Source: a bacterium (GTDB lineage: Bacteria > Electryoneota > B3-LCP). From it: a stretch of DNA of 64,000 bases. The notes under the pieces were generated by a model. The model saw only the letters and a program-made list of their open reading frames with translations. It had not been told where the DNA came from and did no database searches. The stretch is taken from contig JAPKYS010000017.1 in the NCBI GenBank assembly GCA_026394195.1, forward strand, positions 1 through 64,000, given 5' to 3'. Both the position numbers and the translations under genes were made by a program. Below, in pieces: positions 44,269 through 53,060 of the stretch (the first letter of the stretch is position 1; the number at the start of each line of letters is the position of its first letter).

Positions 44269-45138
44269 ATGCCCACAGAATTTTCCAGTCTCTTCGTCTC
44301 GGATCTGCACGGACAGGTGGATCGTTTTCAAAAACTCTTCCACGCCATTGAAGCAGAACAACCCCGCCTTGTCTTCATCGGCGGGGATATCATGCCCGGG
44401 CTCTCGCAGGTTCGATCCTTGGATTTCGCCCACCAGGATTTTATCTTCGATTTCCTGGCTCCCGAACTGCGGAAACTGCGCAGTGTTCTGGGTGAGCCAT
44501 ACCCGCGTATTTTCATCATCCTCGGAAACGACGACGGCAGGTTTCCGGAACCGTCCATCCTCGGAGTGGCAGGGGAGGGACTCTGGACCTATAGTCACGA
44601 TCGGCGAGTCAAGGTTGGAATCTACACGATCTACGGTTATGCTTACGTTCCGCCAACCCCTTTTCAATTAAAGGACTGGGAACGCTACGATGTCTCCCGT
44701 TACACCGATCCGGGTTGCATCTCACCTGAAGAAGGAGTATTGACCATCCCCATGTCGCAGGATGAGAGAAGATATTCAACGATAGGTGATGATCTCGAGA
44801 AATTTACCGGAAACGACGATCTCTCGAAAGCAGTTTTCCTCTTTCACGCCCCGCCCCATAAAACCCGGCTTGACCGCGCCGCTCTGGACGGCAAGATGAT
44901 CGACCACGTTCCTCTCGATGTGCACGTAGGCAGCATCGCCATCCGCCGCTTTATCGAGGATCGTCAACCCTTGGTCACCCTGCACGGTCACGTCCATGAA
45001 TCGACTGAATTAACCGGATCCTGGCAGGATCGACTCGGCAAAACCCTGATGTTCAATGCGGCTCACAAAGGTCCGGAATTAGCCTTGATCCGCTTCGATC
45101 TCGACGACCCTACTCAAGCCTCCCGCGAACTTATTTAG
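44269..45138 (+). CDS. Calcineurin-like metallophosphoesterase
   Basis: 289 residues from ATG 44269 (a TTG 12 nt earlier is less likely). The five metal motifs are recognisable: SDLHG, GGDIMPG, LGNDDG, HAPPH and HGHVHES. Substrate unknown; related bacterial enzymes hydrolyse cyclic or dinucleotides and lipid headgroups. Its 3' end overlaps the convergent following gene by 8 nt, with no terminator between. Confidence 0.88.
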   Translation: MPTEFSSLFVSDLHGQVDRFQKLFHAIEAEQPRLVFIGGDIMPGLSQVRSLDFAHQDFIFDFLAPELRKLRSVLGEPYPRIFIILGNDDGRFPEPSILGVAGEGLWTYSHDRRVKVGIYTIYGYAYVPPTPFQLKDWERYDVSRYTDPGCISPEEGVLTIPMSQDERRYSTIGDDLEKFTGNDDLSKAVFLFHAPPHKTRLDRAALDGKMIDHVPLDVHVGSIAIRRFIEDRQPLVTLHGHVHESTELTGSWQDRLGKTLMFNAAHKGPELALIRFDLDDPTQASRELI

Positions 45139-48100
45139 CTGCTTCCTTCCCCATCGGAATCTCCACAGCCGCATCCGTTATCGCTCCGATTTTGACCGCG
45201 TAGGAGGTGCGGCGGGCAATGTCATCATCGGTGATCAAATGGACGTCAAGCAAGCCGGTGCCCCGGTAACCCGTCCGCAGGTAATTCATTTCATCCAGAC
45301 AAAGACTCCAGCCTTTGAGCCACTCATTAAGCTGCTTTTTCTGCTCGTCATCGCCGATAAAATGCACCAGCAGATCGATGTCGCTGCATAGTCCTGCTGT
45401 ACCGTTCTTTGTGCTTCCAAAGACGTAGAAGGCTTTGACCCCGAATTTTTCCGGATCGAGACGCCGGGCTATGCTCTCAGCCATGCGCAGTCGCCAGCGC
45501 CAGTGTTCGTCAGATTCCGGTTCCAAGGCGTACTCTCGTTCCTCTTTCTCTTCATCCGCCTTGCGTGATGGTGGAGCCAGGATACCCACCGCCTCATCAA
45601 GATCTGCGTTCATGAATATTTGTAAGACCCTCCCTTCAGCATTCTGCGCTATGTCGATTACCTTGATTACGTCGCTTAAGTATTCGTATTCCGGCAGAAT
45701 GGCTGCAAGGATGTTCCGAGACGTCTGCAGGAACCATTCGTTGAACTGAATCCCCTCATCATCAGGGTAGAGCGGCAGATATCGAATTTCCGATTCCACC
45801 AGGTCCTGGAAGAAGTGGGTACCAAAGGAGAGGTCCGGCACGTAATTCCCGCTTTTACGGGCGACTTCAATCAGAACTGCGGTGTTGTTGATGTCCGAAT
45901 AAGTCACGCTGACGCCCAGCTTGATATCACCTCGGCTGCCCCACCGTCCCGGACCCATCAGCACGAACTGCCGCTTGGGTAATGTTGCATTGAGTTTGCT
46001 GATGGCGTGCCCGACCTCCAGCAGCCGTTTTTTATCGCTGATCTCACTGTATTGCACGGGATCAACGTAGACAAGATGCGTGATGTCGGGTACGTGCCCG
46101 TTGGAAACGTATCGATTAGCGCTGAAAACAACAGAATTTTCAGGTATGTCCTTGGGTATCGGAGCGGGTCGAGTGTTGCGTCCATAGCTTTGTGGGCGGC
46201 ATTGCAGCAGGTAGAAAGTCTTACCATCCGAAGCGAATTCGATATCGACGGCGTAACCGAATTTCGCCTTGAGCAGCTTCAGGATTTCGTGGATCTGCTT
46301 GATGAATTGTGTATTCTTGACCAACCCATTGAAGGTCACGACCGGCTGGCAATCCTTGAATTCCGTATCGAGGAAGGAGGGTTCTTTCAGGTGACCATCC
46401 TGCAGCATCGAGACGATCTGGTATATCCCCTCAAGTTGGTCACCGTATTGGCAGACGAAGTCCTTCACGTCGATAGTTTCAAAGGTATTTTTCTCCAGAT
46501 TGATTACGTCTATCTTGTTCGGAGAATAACGGATCATCTCCTCTTCGGTGACATTCACGCGCAAACCCGGCTGTCCAGGCGAAATCATGATGGGGTAGTC
46601 GTCGGCAACTCGATCCACTGCGCGCGTCCCAAGACCGGGGACCAGCCGCACCAGACCATCATCACGCTTGATACGAGGCGACCAGCGAAATTCGTTATTG
46701 CAGAAGGCAACTCCTGCGAACAATGGCATGTAGTAAGGACCAATCTTCGTTCCGACCACCTCTTCAATCAGCACGCCCATCTCTTCTTGAGCATCCAGCA
46801 AATCACGTTCTGCACGATATTCCATCGGATCCGGTGAGAACGTCGAAGCGAAGACTTCGGCGATGGCATCCATTAGAGCTTCTAAGCGTTCCTGTTTGCC
46901 GCCCTGGTTACCCAAAAAGAGGCTCTGGTATTTTCCCGCGAATGCTGACCCTAATTGATCTTCCAATAGACTGGAACTGCGAACAATCAGCGGCGAATCA
47001 CCCAGATCGTCAAGGGCGAAGGATAACTTCTGCACGATTTCAGGAGGGAATTCGCCATTCTTCAGCAGCTCGATAATCTGCGGATATTCCAATCGGATCT
47101 GACCGATGTCCTTGTATTTTTGCTCGAAGATTTCTTCGAGACTGTTGTGATCGGCATACGTGTACAAACCATCTGTAGTTAGATAATACGTTTTGGGAAT
47201 TTTAACGTTCTTGAAAAGCTCCTGATCCTTGATCTCCCGCCTGATGACCTGGGAAGCCATGAAGAGCCCCGATCCTTTGCCGCCTAATTTACCATGGCTG
47301 TTCGTTGGATAAATCATCATGGGGAAGAGATCGTAGAAATCCTGCACTTCTACGAAATCCTTCGCAATCTTGATAAAGCCAACGTTACCAGACATCAATC
47401 TTCTGATCAGATGCACGCAAATGGCGCGTTGCAGGGTTTCCGGTACCTCCAGGTGCTCGCGCTCCGTCAAATGCTGAAAACGGCGCAATTTATCGGCAAT
47501 ATCTTCGATGCTGGCGGTTGAATCGTTCAGTACTTTGATCAAGAAGCTAACCTTGTCCTCCTGCATCCAGCGGCGCACCCGGGTGATGATTTCCTTATCG
47601 CTCATCGCTTTGGCGGCGATCTCAAAAGTATGTTTGGCGATTTCAAGGGAATCGATTCGCGCTCTGACTCGGGTGGGGATGTTCGATCCCGTTGACTCCG
47701 CAGGTTGGTTCGCAGGCTGTTCCAGTCCCGATTGCTTGAAGAGAGAGATGGCTTCTTTGACTCCGCTGCGGTAGAGGTGATTCAGCATCTTGCGGGCGAC
47801 CCTGATGGATAGCTCGTAATCGGTACGAAAAAGCAATTCAGTGATGACACTGGCGCTTTTCCCCTCTCCGTCAACCTGACGTGTTTGAGCTGTCTTGATG
47901 TCCCGAACCATCCGCTTCAGTTCCTGGTGCATGATGTAATGCCCGATGGAATCTGCCAGGGACTCAATCAGTTTTCTCTCTTCCTTGGAAAATGGACCTT
48001 CATCTTCCTGCGGTTGCTGGACTGTATAGCAGACGTCCAGTGTGCCGACCACTTCCCGCTTGGCGTAAATTTTGGCAGATTGAATCCAGACATTCTTGAC

Positions 48101-48334
48101 GAATCCCGGAGTCTTATATTCTGCTCCCAGGTAGGTGATGCTGGCTTCACACACTTCGGAATACGCCCATCCGGAAGGAATAACAGCCACCAAGCCCTCG
48201 AAGACTGTTTTGGGATCGGCATCATAATCCTGCAGCAGTTCTTCAACTTGATAAATGCAGTTCAATTCCTTCACCCGATCCTGCAGCGAGCTCAGGACTT
48301 TATCAACGTCTTTGTTTTGCAGATTTTGGTCCAT
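45131..48334 (-). CDS. GAF - PPDK_N-type ATP-grasp - nucleotidyltransferase fusion protein
   Basis: 1067 residues from ATG 48334. Longer starts up to 48400 run into the promoter. Order seen: GAF-like domain (about 15-150), helical linker (about 150-330), PEP-synthase/PPDK N-terminal ATP-grasp domain (about 345-745: GGKGSGLFMAS, VRSSSLLEDQLGSAFAGKYQS, ending LLQCRPQS). The swivel-His and PEP-binding barrel that would complete a PEP synthase are absent. A further region follows, ending in a nucleotidyltransferase domain near residue 945 (FGSTKNGTAGLCSDIDLLV, the GS...DxD motif). The ATP-grasp half may transfer phosphate to a protein or small molecule; the C-terminal half may nucleotidylate. I do not know a characterised protein with this layout. 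Confidence 0.82.
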   Translation of the reverse strand: MDQNLQNKDVDKVLSSLQDRVKELNCIYQVEELLQDYDADPKTVFEGLVAVIPSGWAYSEVCEASITYLGAEYKTPGFVKNVWIQSAKIYAKREVVGTLDVCYTVQQPQEDEGPFSKEERKLIESLADSIGHYIMHQELKRMVRDIKTAQTRQVDGEGKSASVITELLFRTDYELSIRVARKMLNHLYRSGVKEAISLFKQSGLEQPANQPAESTGSNIPTRVRARIDSLEIAKHTFEIAAKAMSDKEIITRVRRWMQEDKVSFLIKVLNDSTASIEDIADKLRRFQHLTEREHLEVPETLQRAICVHLIRRLMSGNVGFIKIAKDFVEVQDFYDLFPMMIYPTNSHGKLGGKGSGLFMASQVIRREIKDQELFKNVKIPKTYYLTTDGLYTYADHNSLEEIFEQKYKDIGQIRLEYPQIIELLKNGEFPPEIVQKLSFALDDLGDSPLIVRSSSLLEDQLGSAFAGKYQSLFLGNQGGKQERLEALMDAIAEVFASTFSPDPMEYRAERDLLDAQEEMGVLIEEVVGTKIGPYYMPLFAGVAFCNNEFRWSPRIKRDDGLVRLVPGLGTRAVDRVADDYPIMISPGQPGLRVNVTEEEMIRYSPNKIDVINLEKNTFETIDVKDFVCQYGDQLEGIYQIVSMLQDGHLKEPSFLDTEFKDCQPVVTFNGLVKNTQFIKQIHEILKLLKAKFGYAVDIEFASDGKTFYLLQCRPQSYGRNTRPAPIPKDIPENSVVFSANRYVSNGHVPDITHLVYVDPVQYSEISDKKRLLEVGHAISKLNATLPKRQFVLMGPGRWGSRGDIKLGVSVTYSDINNTAVLIEVARKSGNYVPDLSFGTHFFQDLVESEIRYLPLYPDDEGIQFNEWFLQTSRNILAAILPEYEYLSDVIKVIDIAQNAEGRVLQIFMNADLDEAVGILAPPSRKADEEKEEREYALEPESDEHWRWRLRMAESIARRLDPEKFGVKAFYVFGSTKNGTAGLCSDIDLLVHFIGDDEQKKQLNEWLKGWSLCLDEMNYLRTGYRGTGLLDVHLITDDDIARRTSYAVKIGAITDAAVEIPMGKEAAK

Positions 48335-48390
48335 ATCTGGTCTCATCCTTACGCGATTCGATGACGTTTTACGTGGTTTTCTATATGTTA

Positions 48391-48419
48391 AATATATCAC
48401 ATAGAAAGCGAATTGTCAA
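48391..48419 (-). promoter_or_regulatory. Sigma70-type promoter of the GAF/ATP-grasp fusion gene
   Basis: Minus strand TTGACA, 17-nt spacer, TATATT. It limits the start codon to positions below about 48384. Confidence 0.85.
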
Positions 48420-48439
48420 GCCCAATCTTGATCCAGTTA

Positions 48440-48458
48440 CACGAGGAAAATCCTCGTG
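48440..48458. repeat. 8-bp hairpin after the second Nudix gene
   Basis: CACGAGGA-AAA-TCCTCGTG, 2 nt after the Nudix stop on the minus strand. No T-run, so termination is uncertain. Confidence 0.5.
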
Positions 48459-48460
48459 AC

Positions 48461-49057
48461 TCAGCGTACTTTTTGTCTTGAGTGAGATAGTTCTCCCCAT
48501 CCGTACTGCCGCCAGACAACGTCGTGCAGGTGTGCGCGGTAGAGCAGACCCGTAGTTCCCGCCTCAATCAGCCCCTGTCGCATGCGACCGGATAATTCGG
48601 CTTCATTTGCCCACAGCGCTTCGACAATCTCGTGTCGATCTTGCGGATTCAGGATCGGCGTACCAGGGCATTTGGTCAGAAAAACGTGTGTGGTCCAACA
48701 TATTCGGTCCTGGTTGTGCGCGAAATCGACCTGGACGCGCAGCAGGTAGCGTACCAGGGATAGATCCACCCCCAACTCTTCCCAGCCTTCGCGTCGAGCG
48801 CCCTCTTCCGCTGATTCACCCGGATTCAGACCCCCCGAAGGTGGACGGAATGCTTCTTTGGGGTACATCGGTTTCCGGGTGACGGCAAGGCGATTTTCAT
48901 GATATAGATATAATGTCACATCATGAGCGCGCCCCTGTTTCTGCGTCGAACCTATAAAATCGAAATCCCCCTTCGGAGTGGGATAGCTCAGATGCAGGAG
49001 AATTGGTTTTCCGTACTTTGCTTCGCACTCTTTTATCATCAAGGTATTAAAGTACAT
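48461..49057 (-). CDS. Nudix hydrolase
   Basis: 198 residues. The Nudix box GLNPGESAEEGARREGWEELGV has all catalytic positions (G, E, REGWEE, G). Flanking sequence (PPSGGLNPGE, LRVQVDFAHNQDRICWTTHVF) does not match ADP-ribose pyrophosphatase well, so the nucleotide substrate is open. It is oriented opposite to the nuo operon that starts 150 nt away. Confidence 0.88.
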   Translation of the reverse strand: MYFNTLMIKECEAKYGKPILLHLSYPTPKGDFDFIGSTQKQGRAHDVTLYLYHENRLAVTRKPMYPKEAFRPPSGGLNPGESAEEGARREGWEELGVDLSLVRYLLRVQVDFAHNQDRICWTTHVFLTKCPGTPILNPQDRHEIVEALWANEAELSGRMRQGLIEAGTTGLLYRAHLHDVVWRQYGWGELSHSRQKVR

Positions 49058-49152
49058 CGCAGTTCCTGTTAAAAGATATATGTCACCCGTTAACGGTTAA
49101 ACATCAAGGCTGGTTTCTGCGGAAAAGCCACAACGAGAAAGCTGATTTTTGG

Positions 49153-49181
49153 TTGACTCCTCACGCTCCATTTTGTATATT
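49153..49181 (+). promoter_or_regulatory. Promoter of the nuo operon
   Basis: TTGACT, 17-nt spacer, TATATT, about 18 nt before the expected transcription start and 25 nt before nuoA. Confidence 0.8.
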
Positions 49182-49206
49182 ACTGGATCATTCCAGCGGA
49201 GAACTA

Positions 49207-49590
49207 ATGAACTTTGTACCCATCCTGATCTTCCTCGGCGCAGCCGCCGCAGTCGTCTTCGCCGCGCTGCTGACCAATCGGCTGCTGGCGCCTCACAAAC
49301 CCAATCCCGCCAAGCTGACCACCTACGAATGCGGCGAGGAACCGGTGGGTTCTCCCTGGATACGATTCAACACCCGATTCTATGTGATTGCCTTGATCTT
49401 CATCGTATTTGACGTCGAAGTGCTCTTTCTGTTCCCCTGGGCAGTCAATTTGAAGCAGATGGGCATGTTCGCCTGGGTGGAGATGGCTGTTTTCATCGCT
49501 ATCTTGTCGATCGGGTTGGCATACGTCTGGGCGAAGCGCGATCTGGAATGGATCAAGCCGAAACCGGGCTGGGTGAAGTCCAAAGATTAG
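49207..49590 (+). CDS. nuoA: NADH-quinone oxidoreductase subunit A
   Basis: 127 residues from ATG 49207, with GGAG upstream; an earlier in-frame TTG at 49153 is the -35 box itself. Three transmembrane helices and the conserved loop YECGEEPVGSPWIRF, which lies near the quinone site, define NuoA. It is the first gene of the complex I cluster. Confidence 0.93.
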   Translation: MNFVPILIFLGAAAAVVFAALLTNRLLAPHKPNPAKLTTYECGEEPVGSPWIRFNTRFYVIALIFIVFDVEVLFLFPWAVNLKQMGMFAWVEMAVFIAILSIGLAYVWAKRDLEWIKPKPGWVKSKD

Positions 49591-49632
49591 CTCACCCGAT
49601 ACTCAAATAATACGGCATTATCCGGAGTTTCA

Positions 49633-50121
49633 ATGGGCATCATAGAAGGACGATACGGACCCAACATCCTGATTACCTCACTCGACAAAGTCTTCAACTG
49701 GGGTCGAGCGAAATCCATTTGGCCGGTTACCTTCGGTATCGCCTGCTGCGCCATCGAAATGATGTGCACGGCGGCGTCCCGCTTCGATCTGGATCGCTTC
49801 GGCATCTTCATGCGCCCCACCCCGCGCCAGGCTGACTGCATGATCGTCGCCGGCACCGTCACCGCCAAGATGGCAGAACGGCTGCGCCGTCTCTACGACC
49901 AGATGCCCGAACCCAAATGGGTGATCTCCATGGGCTCCTGCGCCAATTCCGGCGGTCCTTACTGGCAGTACGGCTACCACGTGGTCAAAGGCGTCGACCA
50001 GGTCGTTCCGGTGGACGTCTATGTCCCTGGCTGCCCGCCGCACCCGGAAGCGCTACTCGATGCTTTCATCCAATTGCAAGCAAAGATAGACCGCGAAACC
50101 CTGGCAAAGCAGACGGCATAA
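49633..50121 (+). CDS. nuoB: NADH-quinone oxidoreductase subunit B
   Basis: 162 residues. The four ligands of cluster N2 are present: Cys38-Cys39 ([10 protein letters not shown]), Cys103 (GSCANSGG) and Cys134 (VPGCPP). NuoB is the last iron-sulfur carrier before quinone. Confidence 0.95.
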   Translation: MGIIEGRYGPNILITSLDKVFNWGRAKSIWPVTFGIACCAIEMMCTAASRFDLDRFGIFMRPTPRQADCMIVAGTVTAKMAERLRRLYDQMPEPKWVISMGSCANSGGPYWQYGYHVVKGVDQVVPVDVYVPGCPPHPEALLDAFIQLQAKIDRETLAKQTA

Positions 50122-50192
50122 TGTTCAGTTCCGGGAATTGGCCGTATGGTCTTTTGCTCCAGTAAACAGTTCATCAGATAAATAAAACGAAC

Positions 50193-50690
50193 ATGACCCC
50201 TCAAGAGATTTGTCAGCGCCTCACTGACGCCGGTCTTCAGGTAACTTTTCAGGAGACGCCTCCCGAACCCTGTTTAGAGATCACCAGCGAGTCACTGCAA
50301 GAGGCGGCACAGCTCCTGAAAAGTAACGCCGATCTGGCGTTCGATAGCTTGCTCTGCCTTTCCGCTCTCGAACGCCCGGAATTTCTGGAAACGGTCTATC
50401 ACCTCTTCTCATTCAAGCACCGACACCACATTACTCTGAAGGTGCGCTGCCCCAAAGATGATGCGGTGATACCGACGGTCAGCGAGATCTGGCCCACCGC
50501 CAACTGGCATGAACGAGAAGCCTATGATCTGATCGGCATCCGATACGACGGACATCCCGATCTGCGGCGCATTCTCTTATCTGAGGACTGGGAAGGACAC
50601 CCGCTGCGCAAAGATTATCAACCACCAGCATTTTATCACGGTATTCCGCTCACTACCCAACTTCTGACACCCGGCGATGAAGGAAACTAA
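50193..50690 (+). CDS. nuoC: NADH-quinone oxidoreductase subunit C
   Basis: 165 residues, the 30-kDa subunit. Motif SEIWPTANWHEREAYDLIGI, then GHPDLRRILLSEDWEGHPLRKDY, is diagnostic. It is separate from NuoD, not fused; the two genes overlap by 14 nt. Confidence 0.94.
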   Translation: MTPQEICQRLTDAGLQVTFQETPPEPCLEITSESLQEAAQLLKSNADLAFDSLLCLSALERPEFLETVYHLFSFKHRHHITLKVRCPKDDAVIPTVSEIWPTANWHEREAYDLIGIRYDGHPDLRRILLSEDWEGHPLRKDYQPPAFYHGIPLTTQLLTPGDEGN

Positions 50691-51867
50691 AGAACTAAAT
50701 ATCCCTCTGGGACCCGATCCGGAGAAACTGCTCAAATTAGACCTGAGCCACAACCCCTTCGGCGAACGGATGACCTTGCAGATGGGTCCCCAGCACCCGG
50801 CGACGCACGGTGTGCTGCGTCTGGAATTGCAGACTGACGGTGAAATCGTCACTCAGATTACGCCCTACATCGGCTACCTGCATCGTTGCTTCGAAAAGAT
50901 CGCCGAGAGCGTCTCCTATCCGCAGGTCATTCCCTACGTCGACCGCATGGATTACCTCTCCAGCATGAACATGAGTCTGGGTTATGCGCTCAATGTCGAA
51001 AAGTTGATGGGAATCCAGGTCAATGAACGCATCCAGACCATCCGGGTGCTGGTCTGTGAAATGAACCGCATCGCCAGCCATTGCGTAGCGATCGCAACCT
51101 ATGGTCTGGACATCGGCGCCTGGACGCCGTTGCTGTTCCTTTTCCAGGAACGCGAACATATCCTCGATCTGTTCGAAGAACTCTGCGGCGGCCGTCTGCT
51201 CTTCAACTATATCCGCATCGGCGGGCTTTCGCATGACATTCCTCCCGGCTGGACGGACAAAGTCTTGCAGTTCTGCGACTATATGATCCCCAAAATTCCG
51301 GAATTGAACGAACTGCTTTCCTTCAATAAAATCTTCATCGAGCGAACTGCCAACGTCGGAGTCATGTCGTCTAAGTTAGCCATCGCCTACGGGATCACCG
51401 GCCCCAACTTGCGCGCCACCGGCGTCGACTACGACATGCGCCGCGATGAACCCTACAGCGGATACCAGAATTACCAGTTTAAACCCGCTATCGGCCGCGG
51501 CGAGCAGGGGCAACCGGGGGATTGCTGGGATCGCTACATCGTCCGAGTGCGGGAAATCGAAGAATCGCTGAAGATCATGAAGCAAGCCATCGCCCGCCTG
51601 CCAGAAGGCGACGTCAAAGAGCAGATGCCCAAGAACTTCAACAAAATGCCGATCGGCGATTCCTTCGTCCGCACCGAAGCCCCGCGTGGTGAACTCGGCA
51701 TCTATCTCGTATCCGATGGGACCAAGAAACCCTATCGGGTTAAAGCGCGTTCCGGAGCTTACTGCTCAATTTCCGCCCTGCCCGCGTTTGCCACCGGCTG
51801 CCTGATCGCTGATTTAGTCGCCATAGTCGCCAGCATTGATATCGTACTGGGTGAGGTTGACCGATGA
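50677..51867 (+). CDS. nuoD: NADH-quinone oxidoreductase subunit D
   Basis: 396 residues of the 49-kDa subunit. MGPQHPATHGVLRL near the start (quinone-site His), YVDRMDYLSSMNM and RTEAPRGELGIYLVSDG near the end are all intact. It forms the quinone pocket with NuoB. It overlaps nuoH by 4 nt; nuoE, nuoF and nuoG do not follow it. Confidence 0.95.
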   Translation: MKETKELNIPLGPDPEKLLKLDLSHNPFGERMTLQMGPQHPATHGVLRLELQTDGEIVTQITPYIGYLHRCFEKIAESVSYPQVIPYVDRMDYLSSMNMSLGYALNVEKLMGIQVNERIQTIRVLVCEMNRIASHCVAIATYGLDIGAWTPLLFLFQEREHILDLFEELCGGRLLFNYIRIGGLSHDIPPGWTDKVLQFCDYMIPKIPELNELLSFNKIFIERTANVGVMSSKLAIAYGITGPNLRATGVDYDMRRDEPYSGYQNYQFKPAIGRGEQGQPGDCWDRYIVRVREIEESLKIMKQAIARLPEGDVKEQMPKNFNKMPIGDSFVRTEAPRGELGIYLVSDGTKKPYRVKARSGAYCSISALPAFATGCLIADLVAIVASIDIVLGEVDR

Positions 51868-52880
51868 ACCTGGAATTCCTGTCTCAGATCCCGCTGCTGC
51901 TCACCATCGTCTACTGCGTGGCGGTGGTGGCGTTCGTGTTCCTCTTCGTGCTGTTTTCGAACTGGCTGGAGCGCAAAATATCCGCTCATATCCAGGATCG
52001 TCTCGGTCCCATGGAGACCGGCGGCTGGCACGGCTGGTCCCAAGCCATCGCCGATGCCCTCAAGCTGCTTTTCAAGGAAGACATCATCCCGGCCGCGGCG
52101 GACAACAAGCTGTTCCGGCTGGCTCCCTACCTCGTCTTTGTAGGCAGCCTGGCGGGATTTGCCGTGCTCCCTTTCGGAGCGCAATTAATCGGATCGGATC
52201 TGAATATCGGTATGTACTACGTCATCGCCATCTCGTCTCTGGTGGTGATCGGTATCCTGATGGCAGGCTGGGCGTCCAACAACAAGTGGGCTCTCTACGG
52301 AGCCATGCGCGCCGCCGCCCAGATGGTCTCTTACGAAGTGCCGGTGGCGCTCTCGCTGCTGGTTCCGGTTATCATGTCCGGGACTATGTCCATGCAGGAA
52401 ATCGTCCACAATCAGGAAGGGTATTTCTGGAATTGGTACGTTTTCCGCATGTTCCCGTTCAGCTTCGTCGCCTTCATCATCTACTTCTGGGCGTCGTTAG
52501 CGGAAGTCAATCGCAACCCCTTCGATCTGCCCGAAGCGGAATCCGAACTGGTGGCGGGGTATTTCACCGAATATTCTGGGATGCGCTTCGCTATCTTCTT
52601 CCTGGCGGAATACGGCAACATGTTCGTGGTTTCCGCCATCGCCGCCACCGTCTTTTTAGGCGGCTGGCAGGCTCCGTTCCCGTTCTTGAAATTCATCCCC
52701 GGAGCGGTCTGGTTTATCGGCAAAGCCATGTCTTTAGTCTTCGTGCAGATGTGGCTGCGCTGGACGCTGCCCCGTCTGCGCGTCGACCAACTGATGCACG
52801 TCTGCTGGAAGATTTTCCTCCCCTTCTCCTTCGCCAATCTAATGCTGGTGGGATTATGGGCAGTGCTGTGGGGGAAATGA
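51864..52880 (+). CDS. nuoH: NADH-quinone oxidoreductase subunit H
   Basis: 338 residues with eight hydrophobic segments. ERKISAHIQDRLGPMETG and NPFDLPEAESELVAGYFTEYSG are the conserved quinone-channel loops. Its 3' end is the last conserved complex I sequence before the AT-rich island. Confidence 0.95.
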   Translation: MNLEFLSQIPLLLTIVYCVAVVAFVFLFVLFSNWLERKISAHIQDRLGPMETGGWHGWSQAIADALKLLFKEDIIPAAADNKLFRLAPYLVFVGSLAGFAVLPFGAQLIGSDLNIGMYYVIAISSLVVIGILMAGWASNNKWALYGAMRAAAQMVSYEVPVALSLLVPVIMSGTMSMQEIVHNQEGYFWNWYVFRMFPFSFVAFIIYFWASLAEVNRNPFDLPEAESELVAGYFTEYSGMRFAIFFLAEYGNMFVVSAIAATVFLGGWQAPFPFLKFIPGAVWFIGKAMSLVFVQMWLRWTLPRLRVDQLMHVCWKIFLPFSFANLMLVGLWAVLWGK

Positions 52881-52882
52881 AA

Positions 52883-52965
52883 AAGAATTATTAGAAACAA
52901 CAGATCCGTTGAGACGAAGGAATTATCAATAAATATGGGTCTGCTAAACTCAAGAATTATTAGAA
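52883..52965 (+). repeat. Pair of identical 14-nt direct repeats at the island's left edge
   Basis: AAGAATTATTAGAA occurs at 52883-52896, directly after the nuoH stop, and again at 52952-52965. They are 69 nt apart, within the 180-nt spacer before the ParB-like gene. Confidence 0.8.
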
Positions 52966-53060
52966 TCTGGAGAAATCCTCAAAAGTGGTAGGTTTTACAC
53001 AGGTGATGAATCCAAGGATTGGACTCAAACTAGGTGTCCTAGAAATAAATCTCCGAGGTC

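Noticed and set aside
46007..46837. 276-codon plus-strand frame over the GAF/ATP-grasp gene
   Set aside because: Antisense shadow; no recognisable domain and no promoter.
51836..52894. 352-codon frame overlapping nuoH in another frame
   Set aside because: Arg-rich out-of-frame translation of nuoH; the nuoH frame is conserved end to end.
53014..53042. TTGGAC-17-GAAATA as promoter of the island
   Set aside because: The -10 is too poor; island transcription could equally come from the nuo promoter.
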